Part shown: piece after piece, positions 42,190-50,621 of the stretch
Numbering within the stretch: position 1 is the first letter of the stretch
Layout: each line of letters starts with the position of its first letter
Assembly (NCBI GenBank): GCA_036260935.1
Contig: DATALQ010000037.1
Coordinates: 1 to 64,000, forward strand
Length of the DNA stretch: 64,000 nt
From: JAEYOM01 sp036260935
GTDB lineage: Bacteria; Bacillota; Clostridia; Acetivibrionales; DTU013
Direction of reading: 5' to 3'
Program-made: the position numbers and the translations under genes
Notes under the pieces: generated by a model
The model's input: the letters and a program-made list of their open reading frames with translations, nothing else
What the model was told of the DNA's origin: nothing
Database searches by the model: none

Positions 42190-43764
42190 TTGCTGCAGGA
42201 AAGTTTAGTTTACAAATTCATATATATTCTTTGCTCAAATTTTTCGAAGGCCTGGCAGGAAAGCTTTATTGCAAAGACTTTACGAAGGTTCGGCGCATTT
42301 TTGGGCAGGCTGTTTTCAAACAGCGCCATAGTAGACTTTACGGCACGTGAGGGCGTCGTCAACAAAGGCTACGAGGGCAGCGTTCTCTACAAAGCCGTAG
42401 ATGGTCTGCTGAACCTGCCGCAGAGGGTATTACATCCTCTGTACCTGAAGGCTGAGGCTGTATTTGCAGAAAGCGTAGCATTCAGAGTGTTGAAGTATCT
42501 GTTCGGTAAACTTCACCTACTGACGGCCTGTTTTCTGTTCATCGCCCTGGTTGCGCCGTATGACTACTGGAACAACCTGTACAGCACTCTGGCCATAGCG
42601 GCGCTGCTGCTGTTATACTTCATGAAGACCATAGTCGAAGGCCGCACAGGTTTTCAGACAACTGCGTTCAATGTGTTCCTTGTTCTATTCGTCATCTGCG
42701 TATTCCTAAGCGAGGTATTTTCGATCCTGCCGGATCTGCGGTTCCTGGGGTATTATCTGACCGGGTTCATGATGGTGCTGCTCCTGGTAGTAACCCTAAG
42801 AACCAAAAAGCAAATATTCGAACTGTTGGCCGTTGCACTCACAGGCTTGACGATCGCCGGAGTGTTCGGCATCTATCAGTATATCATCAAGGTGCCTGTA
42901 AATCCTGCATGGGTTGACACAACTCTAAACCAGGGAAGCATGACGAGGGTATTTTCCTTCTTCAATAATCCCAACGATTTTGCGGAGATAATACTGATTT
43001 TCGTGCCTTTCTATTTCGCAATGGCTTTTAATGCGAAACATGTACTGACAAAGCTGCTTTATCTTGCAATGGCAGTGCCGCCTCTTTTCTCCATACTGAT
43101 GACTCAGGCGCGCGGAGCTTGGATTGCTATCGCCATTGCCGCATTCGTTTATGTGTTTTTCCAGGAGAAGAGACTGATACCGGTGGGAATATTGCTTGCC
43201 ATAGCCGCAGTGCCGTTTCTGCCGCATACGATAATAATGAGGCTTAGATCCTTCAACATGGCCGACAGCTCGTTCCAGACCAGGATAGACGTATGGCAGA
43301 CCGTAATTCCCATTCTTAAGGACTACTGGGTAACGGGACTTGGGCTTGGGAACGATACTCTTCTAAGAGTCGTCAAGAATTATTATATATTCGTAGATAA
43401 AGGCTCGCTACCGTCACACAGCCACAATCTGTACCTGCAGCTCTGGCTTGAGACAGGTATTACCGGGATCCTGGCATTTCTCGGCTTCATACTGACGACC
43501 GTTAAAAAGAGTATCAGGACGCTGGTGCACACAGGAGACAAATTCATCAGGAATACACTCATTGCCGGTCTGGCTTCACTGACGGGTATCCTGGCCAACG
43601 GAATGATAGAATATGTCTGGTTTGACCGCAGGGTAATGCTGTTCTTCTGGGTATCGGCAGGCGTAATACTGGCTACGCTTTATCTGCAGCTGAATGAGGG
43701 AAAGGCTTGCGGCGGACAGATCGCACAGAACGAATCCGAAGCTGCGGAAGAGGAAGTGGCCTGA
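42190..43764 (+). CDS. O-antigen ligase/Wzy-type polysaccharide polymerase
   Basis: 524 residues with a cytosolic N-terminal region of about 110 residues and about 10-12 membrane helices. Motifs of the O-antigen ligase family include TRVFSFFNNPNDFAEI, MTQARGAWIAIAIA and LPSHSHNLYLQLWLETGI, the last carrying the conserved His of the large periplasmic loop. TTG start with AGAGGGG 7 bp upstream, 4 bp after the DUF4330 stop. The stop overlaps the next start (TGATG). Confidence 0.92.
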   Translation: MLQESLVYKFIYILCSNFSKAWQESFIAKTLRRFGAFLGRLFSNSAIVDFTAREGVVNKGYEGSVLYKAVDGLLNLPQRVLHPLYLKAEAVFAESVAFRVLKYLFGKLHLLTACFLFIALVAPYDYWNNLYSTLAIAALLLLYFMKTIVEGRTGFQTTAFNVFLVLFVICVFLSEVFSILPDLRFLGYYLTGFMMVLLLVVTLRTKKQIFELLAVALTGLTIAGVFGIYQYIIKVPVNPAWVDTTLNQGSMTRVFSFFNNPNDFAEIILIFVPFYFAMAFNAKHVLTKLLYLAMAVPPLFSILMTQARGAWIAIAIAAFVYVFFQEKRLIPVGILLAIAAVPFLPHTIIMRLRSFNMADSSFQTRIDVWQTVIPILKDYWVTGLGLGNDTLLRVVKNYYIFVDKGSLPSHSHNLYLQLWLETGITGILAFLGFILTTVKKSIRTLVHTGDKFIRNTLIAGLASLTGILANGMIEYVWFDRRVMLFFWVSAGVILATLYLQLNEGKACGGQIAQNESEAAEEEVA

Positions 43765-44942
43765 TGAGGGAGATTATCAAGGAGGCCAGGCTGTGCACCG
43801 GTTGTACGGCTTGCAGGCAGGTATGCCCCAGAAATGCCATAACGATGTCGGCAAATGAAGAGGGCTTCCTATATCCATCTATAGATGCGGAAATATGTAA
43901 TGACTGCGGTCTTTGTGAAAAGACCTGCCCTGTAAACACTGCAACCGGCTTTAAAATTGGCGCTAAACCCGCCGCGGAAGTCAACCATAAGGTCTATGCA
44001 TGCTATTCCACGGATGAAACAGTCAGATCTAAAAGCACGTCGGGAGGCGTATTTACACAGCTTGCTCTGATGACGCTTTCAGATGGCGGCGTGGTATTCG
44101 GGGCAGGGTTCGATGATGAATTCAAAGTGACCCATATATACGCCGAAGATGAAAAACAACTCGATAACCTGAGACGCTCCAAATACGTGCAAAGCAATAT
44201 GGCTGATGCTTTCGCCCAAGCCGGTGAATTTCTGAAGGCGGGCAGGAAAGTACTGTTCTGCGGGATGCCCTGCCAGATAGCCGGACTAAAGGCATTTCTG
44301 AAACGTGATTATGAAGGTCTGCTTACATGCGACCTTGCCTGTCACGGCGTACCGTCTCCCAGAATATGGGACATGTTTCTCAAATATCTTAAGGATACCT
44401 ACAAAAGCGAAATAAAGTCCGTTTCCTTCCGCGACAAGTCTACAGGCTGGAATGACAGCAGTATGAGGGTCGAATTCAAAAACGGGAGCCGCTATATCGA
44501 CAGAGTCAAAAGAGAGATCTACTCCATGGGCTTCGGCAAAAGCATATTCAACCGAAGCTCGTGCTATGACTGCAAATTCAGGATCAGCAATACAAAGGCC
44601 GATATCACGCTTGCGGATTTCTGGGGCATAGACAGACATGGTGAAAAAGAGTATTCGGATAATAAAGGCGTTTCTTTGGTGATTATCCATACGGGTACCG
44701 GAGAGGAAGCTCTAAAGCGGATCAGCGGCAATATCTGCATAAAGGAGCGGTCGCTGGACGAGGCGGTAAGGTTCAATCCGAGGCTTGTTTCCTCAGTAGC
44801 GGAACCTGCCGGACGAAAGGAATTCTTCAACGATTTGAAGGCCGGACAGTGCTTTGACCAGCTCAGAGCGAAATACATGGATAACAAAAGCTTCAAATAT
44901 AAAGCAAAATGCCTGGCCAAGCGTATTTTAGGGCGCACGTAG
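43764..44942 (+). CDS. F420 hydrogenase/dehydrogenase beta-subunit-like ferredoxin protein
   Basis: 392 residues: two 4Fe-4S motifs at the N-terminus (CTGCTACRQVCP and CNDCGLCEKTCP), then the FrhB N- and C-terminal domains (CGMPCQIAGLKAFL, DLACHGVPSPRIW, CYDCKFR). F420 is not expected here; FrhB-like proteins in polysaccharide clusters are thought to reduce a flavin- or sugar-linked substrate and occur beside pyruvyl transferases, as at 47014. The start overlaps the polymerase stop; 19 codons upstream of it read into that gene. The TAG stop is followed immediately by an in-frame 12-bp repeat. Confidence 0.92.
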   Translation: MREIIKEARLCTGCTACRQVCPRNAITMSANEEGFLYPSIDAEICNDCGLCEKTCPVNTATGFKIGAKPAAEVNHKVYACYSTDETVRSKSTSGGVFTQLALMTLSDGGVVFGAGFDDEFKVTHIYAEDEKQLDNLRRSKYVQSNMADAFAQAGEFLKAGRKVLFCGMPCQIAGLKAFLKRDYEGLLTCDLACHGVPSPRIWDMFLKYLKDTYKSEIKSVSFRDKSTGWNDSSMRVEFKNGSRYIDRVKREIYSMGFGKSIFNRSSCYDCKFRISNTKADITLADFWGIDRHGEKEYSDNKGVSLVIIHTGTGEEALKRISGNICIKERSLDEAVRFNPRLVSSVAEPAGRKEFFNDLKAGQCFDQLRAKYMDNKSFKYKAKCLAKRILGRT

Positions 44943-45062
44943 GCAGACTCGAACGCAGACCCGAAAGCACACTCGGAGGCAAAATCGAAGGCAGACTCGG
45001 AGGCCGGTACGGAGGCCGAATCGGAGCCAGACTCAAAGGCAAACTCATAGGCATACTCACAG
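44943..45062. repeat. 12-bp tandem repeat, ten units without indels
   Basis: Ten consecutive 12-mers of consensus GCAGACTCGGAG (e.g. units at 44943-44954 and 44991-45002) differ by substitutions but keep exact phase for 120 bp. The array starts on the base after the TAG of the FrhB-like gene and, in that frame, would encode A-D-S-E-like tetrapeptides to a second TAG at 45048. Another frame reads as Gly-Arg-Leu-Gly-like units within a 64-codon open frame (44909-45103). Confidence 0.85.
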
Positions 45063-45117
45063 ATGGAGGATCGGCATTGGTCCGGCCTTGCATCAGCAGT
45101 TAAAATGAAAGGGAATT

Positions 45118-46641
45118 ATGAGAACCAAGCTTTCCATATATAACACTATCAGCGCAATAGTGCTGCAGATCGTAAATCTTGTCGTAAATCTGATACTTCC
45201 GCAGGTAATGATAACCGTATACGGCTCGTCCGTTAACGGACTTGTAACGTCCATAAGACAGTTCATATCCTATTTCAACCTTGTCGAGGCCGGAATCTCA
45301 GGAGCTGCAATATATGCGCTGTACAAGCCTCTTGCAGACAAGAACCGGCATGATATCAACGGGATACTGTCCGCATCCAACAGGTTTTATAACATTTCCG
45401 GTTTTGTATTTTCCGGGCTGGTCCTTTTGACAGCGTTCCTATATCCCATGTTTACGTCAGGACAGGGCATCAGCGTCATCACGATCGCCGCTCTGGTACT
45501 AATAATCGGAGCCTCGGGAGCCTTGGAATTCTTCGCCGTAGGTAAATACAAGGTACTATATACGGCTGACCAGAAGAGCTACGTCATTTCACTTATAAAT
45601 GCGGCGGCAGTTGCCGTCAATGCGGTGATAATCCTCGTTCTGGCCAGCCTTCGCTACGATATCGTACTCGTTCAGCTGATCGCTCTTGTAAGCTTTTTTG
45701 CAAGGTCCGGTCTGTATATACTTTATGGCAGGAGGAAGTATCCGGAGATAGACCTGAAAGCGCCGCCGATGAACCAGGCGCTCGATAAGCGTTGGGATTC
45801 GCTTATACTGCAGGTTCTCGGCGTCGCTTCGACTGCTACGCCTGTCGTTGTGACCTCGCTGATGCTTGGTTTCAAGGAGGCCAGCGTTTTTGTTGTGTAC
45901 AATATGGTATTTGCCAGCGTGCTTGCATTGCTCACAACCTTTAGCAACGGGCTGAGCGCCATGTTCGGAGATCTGCTCATAAGGAACGAGGTAGGTACGA
46001 TGCAGAAGGCCTACCAGCAGTATGAATACCTGTACTATGCTCTCGTGACCTGGGGGTATGCCTGCGCAGCAATACTTATAATGCCGTTCATGAATATCTA
46101 TACGGCAAAGTTTACCGACGCGGAATATATCAGGCCCGTTATAGCGGCGCTTTTCGTCGGCGTAGGAGTTTTCTCGAACATCAAGACGCCACAGGGGATG
46201 CTCGTCATATCGGCAGGCCTTTATAAGGAAACGAAGGTGCAATCCTTGATACAGGCGGCTATTATCGTAGTGCTTTCGATAGTGTTTGCACCCTTCTTCG
46301 GCATAGCTGGAATTCTTATCGCCTCCATACTCTCAAATCTGTACAGAGATATCGACCTGATATTCTATATACCGAAAACCGTAACCAAGCTGAGCCCGGT
46401 GCTTTCTATAAGGAGGGTACTCAGGATATTCCTGCTGTTTTTTGCGGCAGTACTGCCTGTGCTGTACCTCGTGGACATTAAGCCGGGCAGTCTTGCCGGA
46501 TGGGCATTGTGGTCGGTTCCGGTAGCGATCTGGGTGTTTATGGTTGTCGCAGGCGGCAATATTCTCATAGAGAGGAAGATGGCTTCCGATATCCTTGTCA
46601 GGATGAAGGGGCTGCTGCCGGGCAGGAAATCAGCGGGGTGA
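45118..46641 (+). CDS. Oligosaccharide flippase (Wzx-type)
   Basis: 507 residues with about 12-14 membrane helices (VLQIVNLVVNLILPQVMITV ... VNGLVTSIRQFISYFNLVEAG) typical of polysaccharide_synt/Wzx proteins. It would flip the lipid-linked repeat unit built by this cluster for polymerisation by the protein at 42190. The ATG has AAAGGG a few bases upstream. It lies between two unusual sequences: the 12-bp array before it and the long palindrome after it. Confidence 0.9.
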   Translation: MRTKLSIYNTISAIVLQIVNLVVNLILPQVMITVYGSSVNGLVTSIRQFISYFNLVEAGISGAAIYALYKPLADKNRHDINGILSASNRFYNISGFVFSGLVLLTAFLYPMFTSGQGISVITIAALVLIIGASGALEFFAVGKYKVLYTADQKSYVISLINAAAVAVNAVIILVLASLRYDIVLVQLIALVSFFARSGLYILYGRRKYPEIDLKAPPMNQALDKRWDSLILQVLGVASTATPVVVTSLMLGFKEASVFVVYNMVFASVLALLTTFSNGLSAMFGDLLIRNEVGTMQKAYQQYEYLYYALVTWGYACAAILIMPFMNIYTAKFTDAEYIRPVIAALFVGVGVFSNIKTPQGMLVISAGLYKETKVQSLIQAAIIVVLSIVFAPFFGIAGILIASILSNLYRDIDLIFYIPKTVTKLSPVLSIRRVLRIFLLFFAAVLPVLYLVDIKPGSLAGWALWSVPVAIWVFMVVAGGNILIERKMASDILVRMKGLLPGRKSAG

Positions 46642-46653
46642 CAGGTGTTGAAA

Positions 46654-46843
46654 CTCATGGCGCCTTGCTTTCTATTGCGGAGTTTTGTCCAAAGAGCATA
46701 TAAACTCAGCCTGGTGGCAAATTCAAACTCGCGCAGCTTATGTCATTTATCGCTGCGCTCAAACATGAATTTGCCCTTGCCAATGCCTCGTTAATATGCT
46801 CTATCTCGCAAAACTCATGCAATATCAAGCAAAGCGCCATGAG
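46654..46843. repeat. Long imperfect palindrome (~190 bp), copy A
   Basis: The outer arms CTCATGGCGC/GCGCCATGAG pair, as do inner segments TTGCTT/AAGCAA, AGTTTTG/CAAAACT, GAGCATAT/ATATGCTC, GGCAAATTCA/TGAATTTGCC and GCGCAGC/GCTGCGC, down to a 14-bp loop near 46745. It occupies the gap between the flippase and the pyruvyl transferase gene. It shares sequence with the palindrome at 55391-55583. Confidence 0.85.
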
Positions 46844-46859
46844 CTAAAAGTGATGTAAC

Positions 46860-46975
46860 GCCGGAATTTCTTGCCGGCTTATATGGAAATATTTTTGCAA
46901 GGCGCAGCGCGGCTGGCAGCACCTTGCATGAGTTCGCTGACAAGGTAATGCGCAATCAGCCGAAACGGACTAGCT
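46860..46975. other. Further hairpins in the gap before the pyruvyl transferase
   Basis: After copy A there is a hairpin GCCGG/CCGGC (46860-46878) without a T tract, then nested arms CGGCTG/CAGCCG (46910-46915, 46957-46962) and ACCTTG/CAAGGT (46921-46926, 46941-46946). I see no gene in 46642-47013. Confidence 0.5.
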
Positions 46976-47013
46976 TCGGCGTACAAGGTAATAATTAATG
47001 GAAGGTGAAGATC

Positions 47014-48147
47014 ATGAAAGCAGGCATACTGACATTCCACCACGCCCACCATTACGGCGCACAGCTTCAGGCCTATGCGCTAATGAGGGCTGCACGGAAG
47101 GCCGGGGCAGAGTGTGAGATAATCGATTATGTAAGGACAGACACGGTCGAAGGTAACAGGTTGTTCAAAAAAGGGCTGTCGGCAAGATCGATGTTATCGA
47201 ATGCCAATACGCTGATAAACCTGGGCAGGTTGAAAAACAGGTACGCTCGCTTCGAAAGCTTTGTCCACGATGATATGAACCTTTCCGAGAAATTCTACGG
47301 CTCGTATGAACAGCTAAAAAACGACGCTCCCGTATATGACGTTTATATTTGTGGGAGCGACCAGATATGGAATCCTTTGATATACAAGGAAAATACCTTC
47401 GATCCAGCCTTCTTTGCTGATTTCGCAAAAGATGGCAGGCGGATCGCCTATGCACCAAGCTTCGGGATCAGCTCCATACCGGAGGATAAAAGGGAGCTGC
47501 TGAAAAATTATCTGGAAAGGTTCGAATGCCTGTCAGTCAGGGAGAAGCAGGGCGAAAGCATAATCAGGGAGATAACGGGCAGAGAAGCGCAAACCGTGCT
47601 CGACCCTACGCTGCTGCTCGATGGGGACGACTGGAGCTCTATATCTGCGGCGCCCGCATTTAAAGAGCCTTATATACTGTGTTATTTCATTACCGATGCC
47701 AGAAAGTACGGCGATTTTGTACAGGTTTTGTCGGACAAGTACAAGCTTCCGGTCGTATCGCTGTGCGGTTCGCGCAGAGTGGTGCCCCAAACGCGCCATT
47801 CGGTGCTTGACGCGGGACCAAAGGAATTCCTGGGCCTTTTCAGAAATGCAGCCGCCGTCTTAACCGACTCTTTCCACGGCACTGTTTTTTCAATCAATTT
47901 CAAAAGAGAATTCTACAGCTTCGAATCCTCCCAGAAATCCGAAAAGGCAGTAAATTCGAGACTATACAGCATACTGGACAGGCTTGGTCTGCTTTCGCGC
48001 ATATTTCCACATACTATGGAACTGGAGGAATTCAAGAATAAAGTCGATACATTAAGTAAGGCCATAGATTATTCAGAGGTCGAAAAGCTTCTCGAAAAAG
48101 AACGCAATGTCTCGGCAGATTACCTTAAGGGCGCTCTGGGCCTGTAA
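47014..48147 (+). CDS. Polysaccharide pyruvyl transferase family protein
   Basis: 377 residues: KAGILTFHHAHHYGAQLQAY at the start, VYICGSDQIWNP, YAPSFGISSIPEDKRELLK, LSVREKQGESII and DSFHGTVFSINF, all standard for the PF04230 family (GT-B-like fold). It may add pyruvate ketals to a polysaccharide using phosphoenolpyruvate. Pairing with an FrhB-like ferredoxin protein is common. GGAAGGTG lies 6 bp before ATG 47014. It ends the exopolysaccharide cluster. Confidence 0.93.
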   Translation: MKAGILTFHHAHHYGAQLQAYALMRAARKAGAECEIIDYVRTDTVEGNRLFKKGLSARSMLSNANTLINLGRLKNRYARFESFVHDDMNLSEKFYGSYEQLKNDAPVYDVYICGSDQIWNPLIYKENTFDPAFFADFAKDGRRIAYAPSFGISSIPEDKRELLKNYLERFECLSVREKQGESIIREITGREAQTVLDPTLLLDGDDWSSISAAPAFKEPYILCYFITDARKYGDFVQVLSDKYKLPVVSLCGSRRVVPQTRHSVLDAGPKEFLGLFRNAAAVLTDSFHGTVFSINFKREFYSFESSQKSEKAVNSRLYSILDRLGLLSRIFPHTMELEEFKNKVDTLSKAIDYSEVEKLLEKERNVSADYLKGALGL

Positions 48148-48260
48148 TACGGGAGACCTAAGTAAAATTGCTCATTGTATATAAGTTTTTGAAAAACTAT
48201 AATTGAATTGGTCAACTACGCCGGGTGGCTTGCCAAATACTTCGGGACGGGGATGACAAC

Positions 48261-48884
48261 ATGAAGTTATTGCCCTGGAAATCAAACCGGACAAAAAAGT
48301 TTGATACCAAGACCTTGCGGAAAAACGACATATCGCTCCTGATACTTGACGAACGCTGGAACAAGCTGTTCAACAGCACGCCCAGGACTCCCGCAATAGA
48401 ACGCAGCGAGGAGAAGCTGAAGGACCTGCTGAAGGAGGAGGCACGGCTTACCGCAGAGCAAAAGAGCATAGCAGCCGCCAAAAAGCAGCACATGGACAGA
48501 ATTATCAAGCTTACTCCCGATGTATTCGAAAAGAATGATGCGGAAGCCCAGAAGGAGATGCAGGCCTCAGAACATGAAATAAAAAGGATAAACGACAGGG
48601 CAAAACAAATAGAGGAGCAGCTCGACGAAATGCCCGGCAGGCTAAAGCAGGCCAATCTGGAACTGCTTGAACTTACCGTAAATATAGTCTATTTTAAGAT
48701 AAGGTCCAGTAAGAAGCGTGTGGATGAACTGGAGAAGCTTATCGAGGAGACAAGGGAAGAACTTAAGGGATACATAGACGAGAAGGAATCACTTTCAAAG
48801 GATGATACGGATATTTATTCCTATTTCCATGACCTTCTCGGAGGTGAAGAACTGGAAAAGCTCGACAAGGAGTTTTTCGGCTGA
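48261..48884 (+). CDS. Hypothetical coiled-coil protein
   Basis: 207 residues, mostly charged helix with heptads from about 45 to 170 (EEKLKDLLKEEARLTAEQ, ... ELEKLIEETREELKGY), and no membrane segment. Ends DLLGGEELEKLDKEFFG. GACGGGG precedes ATG 48261; a start 12 codons earlier has no ribosome site. No family recognised. Confidence 0.78.
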   Translation: MKLLPWKSNRTKKFDTKTLRKNDISLLILDERWNKLFNSTPRTPAIERSEEKLKDLLKEEARLTAEQKSIAAAKKQHMDRIIKLTPDVFEKNDAEAQKEMQASEHEIKRINDRAKQIEEQLDEMPGRLKQANLELLELTVNIVYFKIRSSKKRVDELEKLIEETREELKGYIDEKESLSKDDTDIYSYFHDLLGGEELEKLDKEFFG

Positions 48885-48956
48885 TTCCACGTTCAGCAGG
48901 CCATGCTTGATCGAACCTGGGCAAGACCGGCCAAACGCCCAAAAGGAAGTATTGAT

Positions 48957-50513
48957 ATGAAAATTGTCACGCCTGTTCAAATGAATTCTATAGATAAAAA
49001 TACCATTTATGATTACGGCATACCAGGACTCCTGCTTATGGAGAATGCTGCAGCCGCAGTTGCTTCGGAAGCCGTATCGATGCTGGAAGGCCGCAGCAGC
49101 GGGGTTATAACAGCCGCAGCAGGCAGGGGCAACAACGGAGGGGACGCATTTGCGGCCGCAAGGCTGCTTCATAGCAAGGGCTATGACGTCCGCGTTTTTC
49201 TTGCAGGCAGTAAGGACGGTATTTCCGGCGATGCCCTGACCAATATGGATATATTGGAGAAAATCGGCGTCAAAATTGTCGAGATCAATGATATCAAGGA
49301 TATTTCACTTCTGGAAGCAAATCTGAGAGAATCGCAGCTGATAATCGACGGCATATTCGGAACCGGACTCTCCAGGGATGTCAGCGGTATTGCCGCCTCG
49401 GTCATCCAAAGTATCAACCTGTCCGGGAAGCCCATATTGTCGATAGATATACCTTCCGGAATAGACGGAACTGACGGAAGCATACGCGGCGTCTGTATAA
49501 AAGCTGATTCTACGGTGACTTTCTGTATGCCTAAGCTCGGGCTCGTAATCAATCCCGGCTGCGAATATGCAGGCAGGCTGAAGGTGGCCGATATCGGCAT
49601 ACCGCGCTGTGTTATCGCCGCACAGGATATAAGGACCGAAATCATCGACGCCGGAACAGTATCCGGTATCATACCGCAGCGAAAGCCTGATTCCAATAAA
49701 GGAAGTTATGGCAGGGCTTTCATTATTTCCGGCTCGACCGGAATGACAGGCTCCGGGCGTTTGGCCTGCACGGCTGCACTTCGTGCTGGAGCCGGGCTTG
49801 TATATGCGGGAGTCCCGGAAAGCTTATCGGACATCTACAGTTCTGCATTGACGGAACCCATTATTATACCGCTTCCCGATGGCGGGAAAGGATCCCTTTC
49901 GGAGGAAAGCGCCGCTAAAACAATAGAGAGGACAGGCGGTATGGATGTAGTAGCCATTGGTCCGGGCCTGTCCGCGGCCGAAGGCGTGAAGCGGCTGGTA
50001 GAAAAGGTTATAATGGAATGTGAAGCTACGATGGTTCTGGATGCAGACGCATTAAATGTTATTTCAGGCAATACAGCAATATTGAAACGGTTGAAAAAGG
50101 CCGCGGTAATAACGCCTCACCCGGGTGAGATGGCAAGACTTACGGGGCTTACCGTCAGTGAAGTTCAAAAGGACAGGATTGGAACCGCTGGAAGGTTTGC
50201 TTCTGAATACGGTGTCGTTACCGTGCTGAAAGGCAGCCGGACCGTAGTTGCAGCGCCTGACGGCCGGATATTCGTCAACGCCACGGGTAATGCGGGCATG
50301 GCTACCGCAGGTACGGGGGATGTGCTTACCGGAGTCATTACCGGGCTGTTGGCACAGGGAGCGCCCGTAATAGAAGCAGCCATCGCAGGCGTATACCTGC
50401 ATGGACTCGCAGGCGACCTGGCGGCGGAAAGCATGGGAATGCACGGTATGCTTGCAGGCGACGTTGCAAGGCATTTGCCGTATGCTATAAAGGAGATTCT
50501 TAAAATTATTTAG
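48957..50513 (+). CDS. nnr: Bifunctional NAD(P)HX epimerase/dehydratase
   Basis: 518 residues: an N-terminal YjeF_N epimerase domain (about 1-210; GRGNNGGDAFAAARLL) and a C-terminal ADP/ATP-dependent carbohydrate-kinase-like dehydratase domain (about 230-510; GPGLSAAEGV, DADALNVI, TPHPGEMARLTG, GTGDVLTGVI). It repairs hydrated NAD(P)H. Position upstream of alr is conserved in Firmicutes. AAGGAAG lies before ATG 48957, chosen over a start 18 codons upstream. Confidence 0.96.
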   Translation: MKIVTPVQMNSIDKNTIYDYGIPGLLLMENAAAAVASEAVSMLEGRSSGVITAAAGRGNNGGDAFAAARLLHSKGYDVRVFLAGSKDGISGDALTNMDILEKIGVKIVEINDIKDISLLEANLRESQLIIDGIFGTGLSRDVSGIAASVIQSINLSGKPILSIDIPSGIDGTDGSIRGVCIKADSTVTFCMPKLGLVINPGCEYAGRLKVADIGIPRCVIAAQDIRTEIIDAGTVSGIIPQRKPDSNKGSYGRAFIISGSTGMTGSGRLACTAALRAGAGLVYAGVPESLSDIYSSALTEPIIIPLPDGGKGSLSEESAAKTIERTGGMDVVAIGPGLSAAEGVKRLVEKVIMECEATMVLDADALNVISGNTAILKRLKKAAVITPHPGEMARLTGLTVSEVQKDRIGTAGRFASEYGVVTVLKGSRTVVAAPDGRIFVNATGNAGMATAGTGDVLTGVITGLLAQGAPVIEAAIAGVYLHGLAGDLAAESMGMHGMLAGDVARHLPYAIKEILKII

Positions 50514-50621
50514 AAAATTTAAAGATTTATCGCAGGAAACTGCGATAATATACTGATATAGAGAACAACAAAAGAACCGGCATTCGGTAAGGTCGGGTAA
50601 ATGTATCAAACGGAGGCTATC

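Noticed and set aside
43764..44942. Coenzyme F420 metabolism
   Set aside because: The domain is FrhB-like but the setting is a polysaccharide cluster in a Firmicute with no F420 genes in view.
44943..45062. Possible CRISPR array
   Set aside because: Units are 12 bp with no spacers and there are no cas genes; it is a simple tandem repeat.
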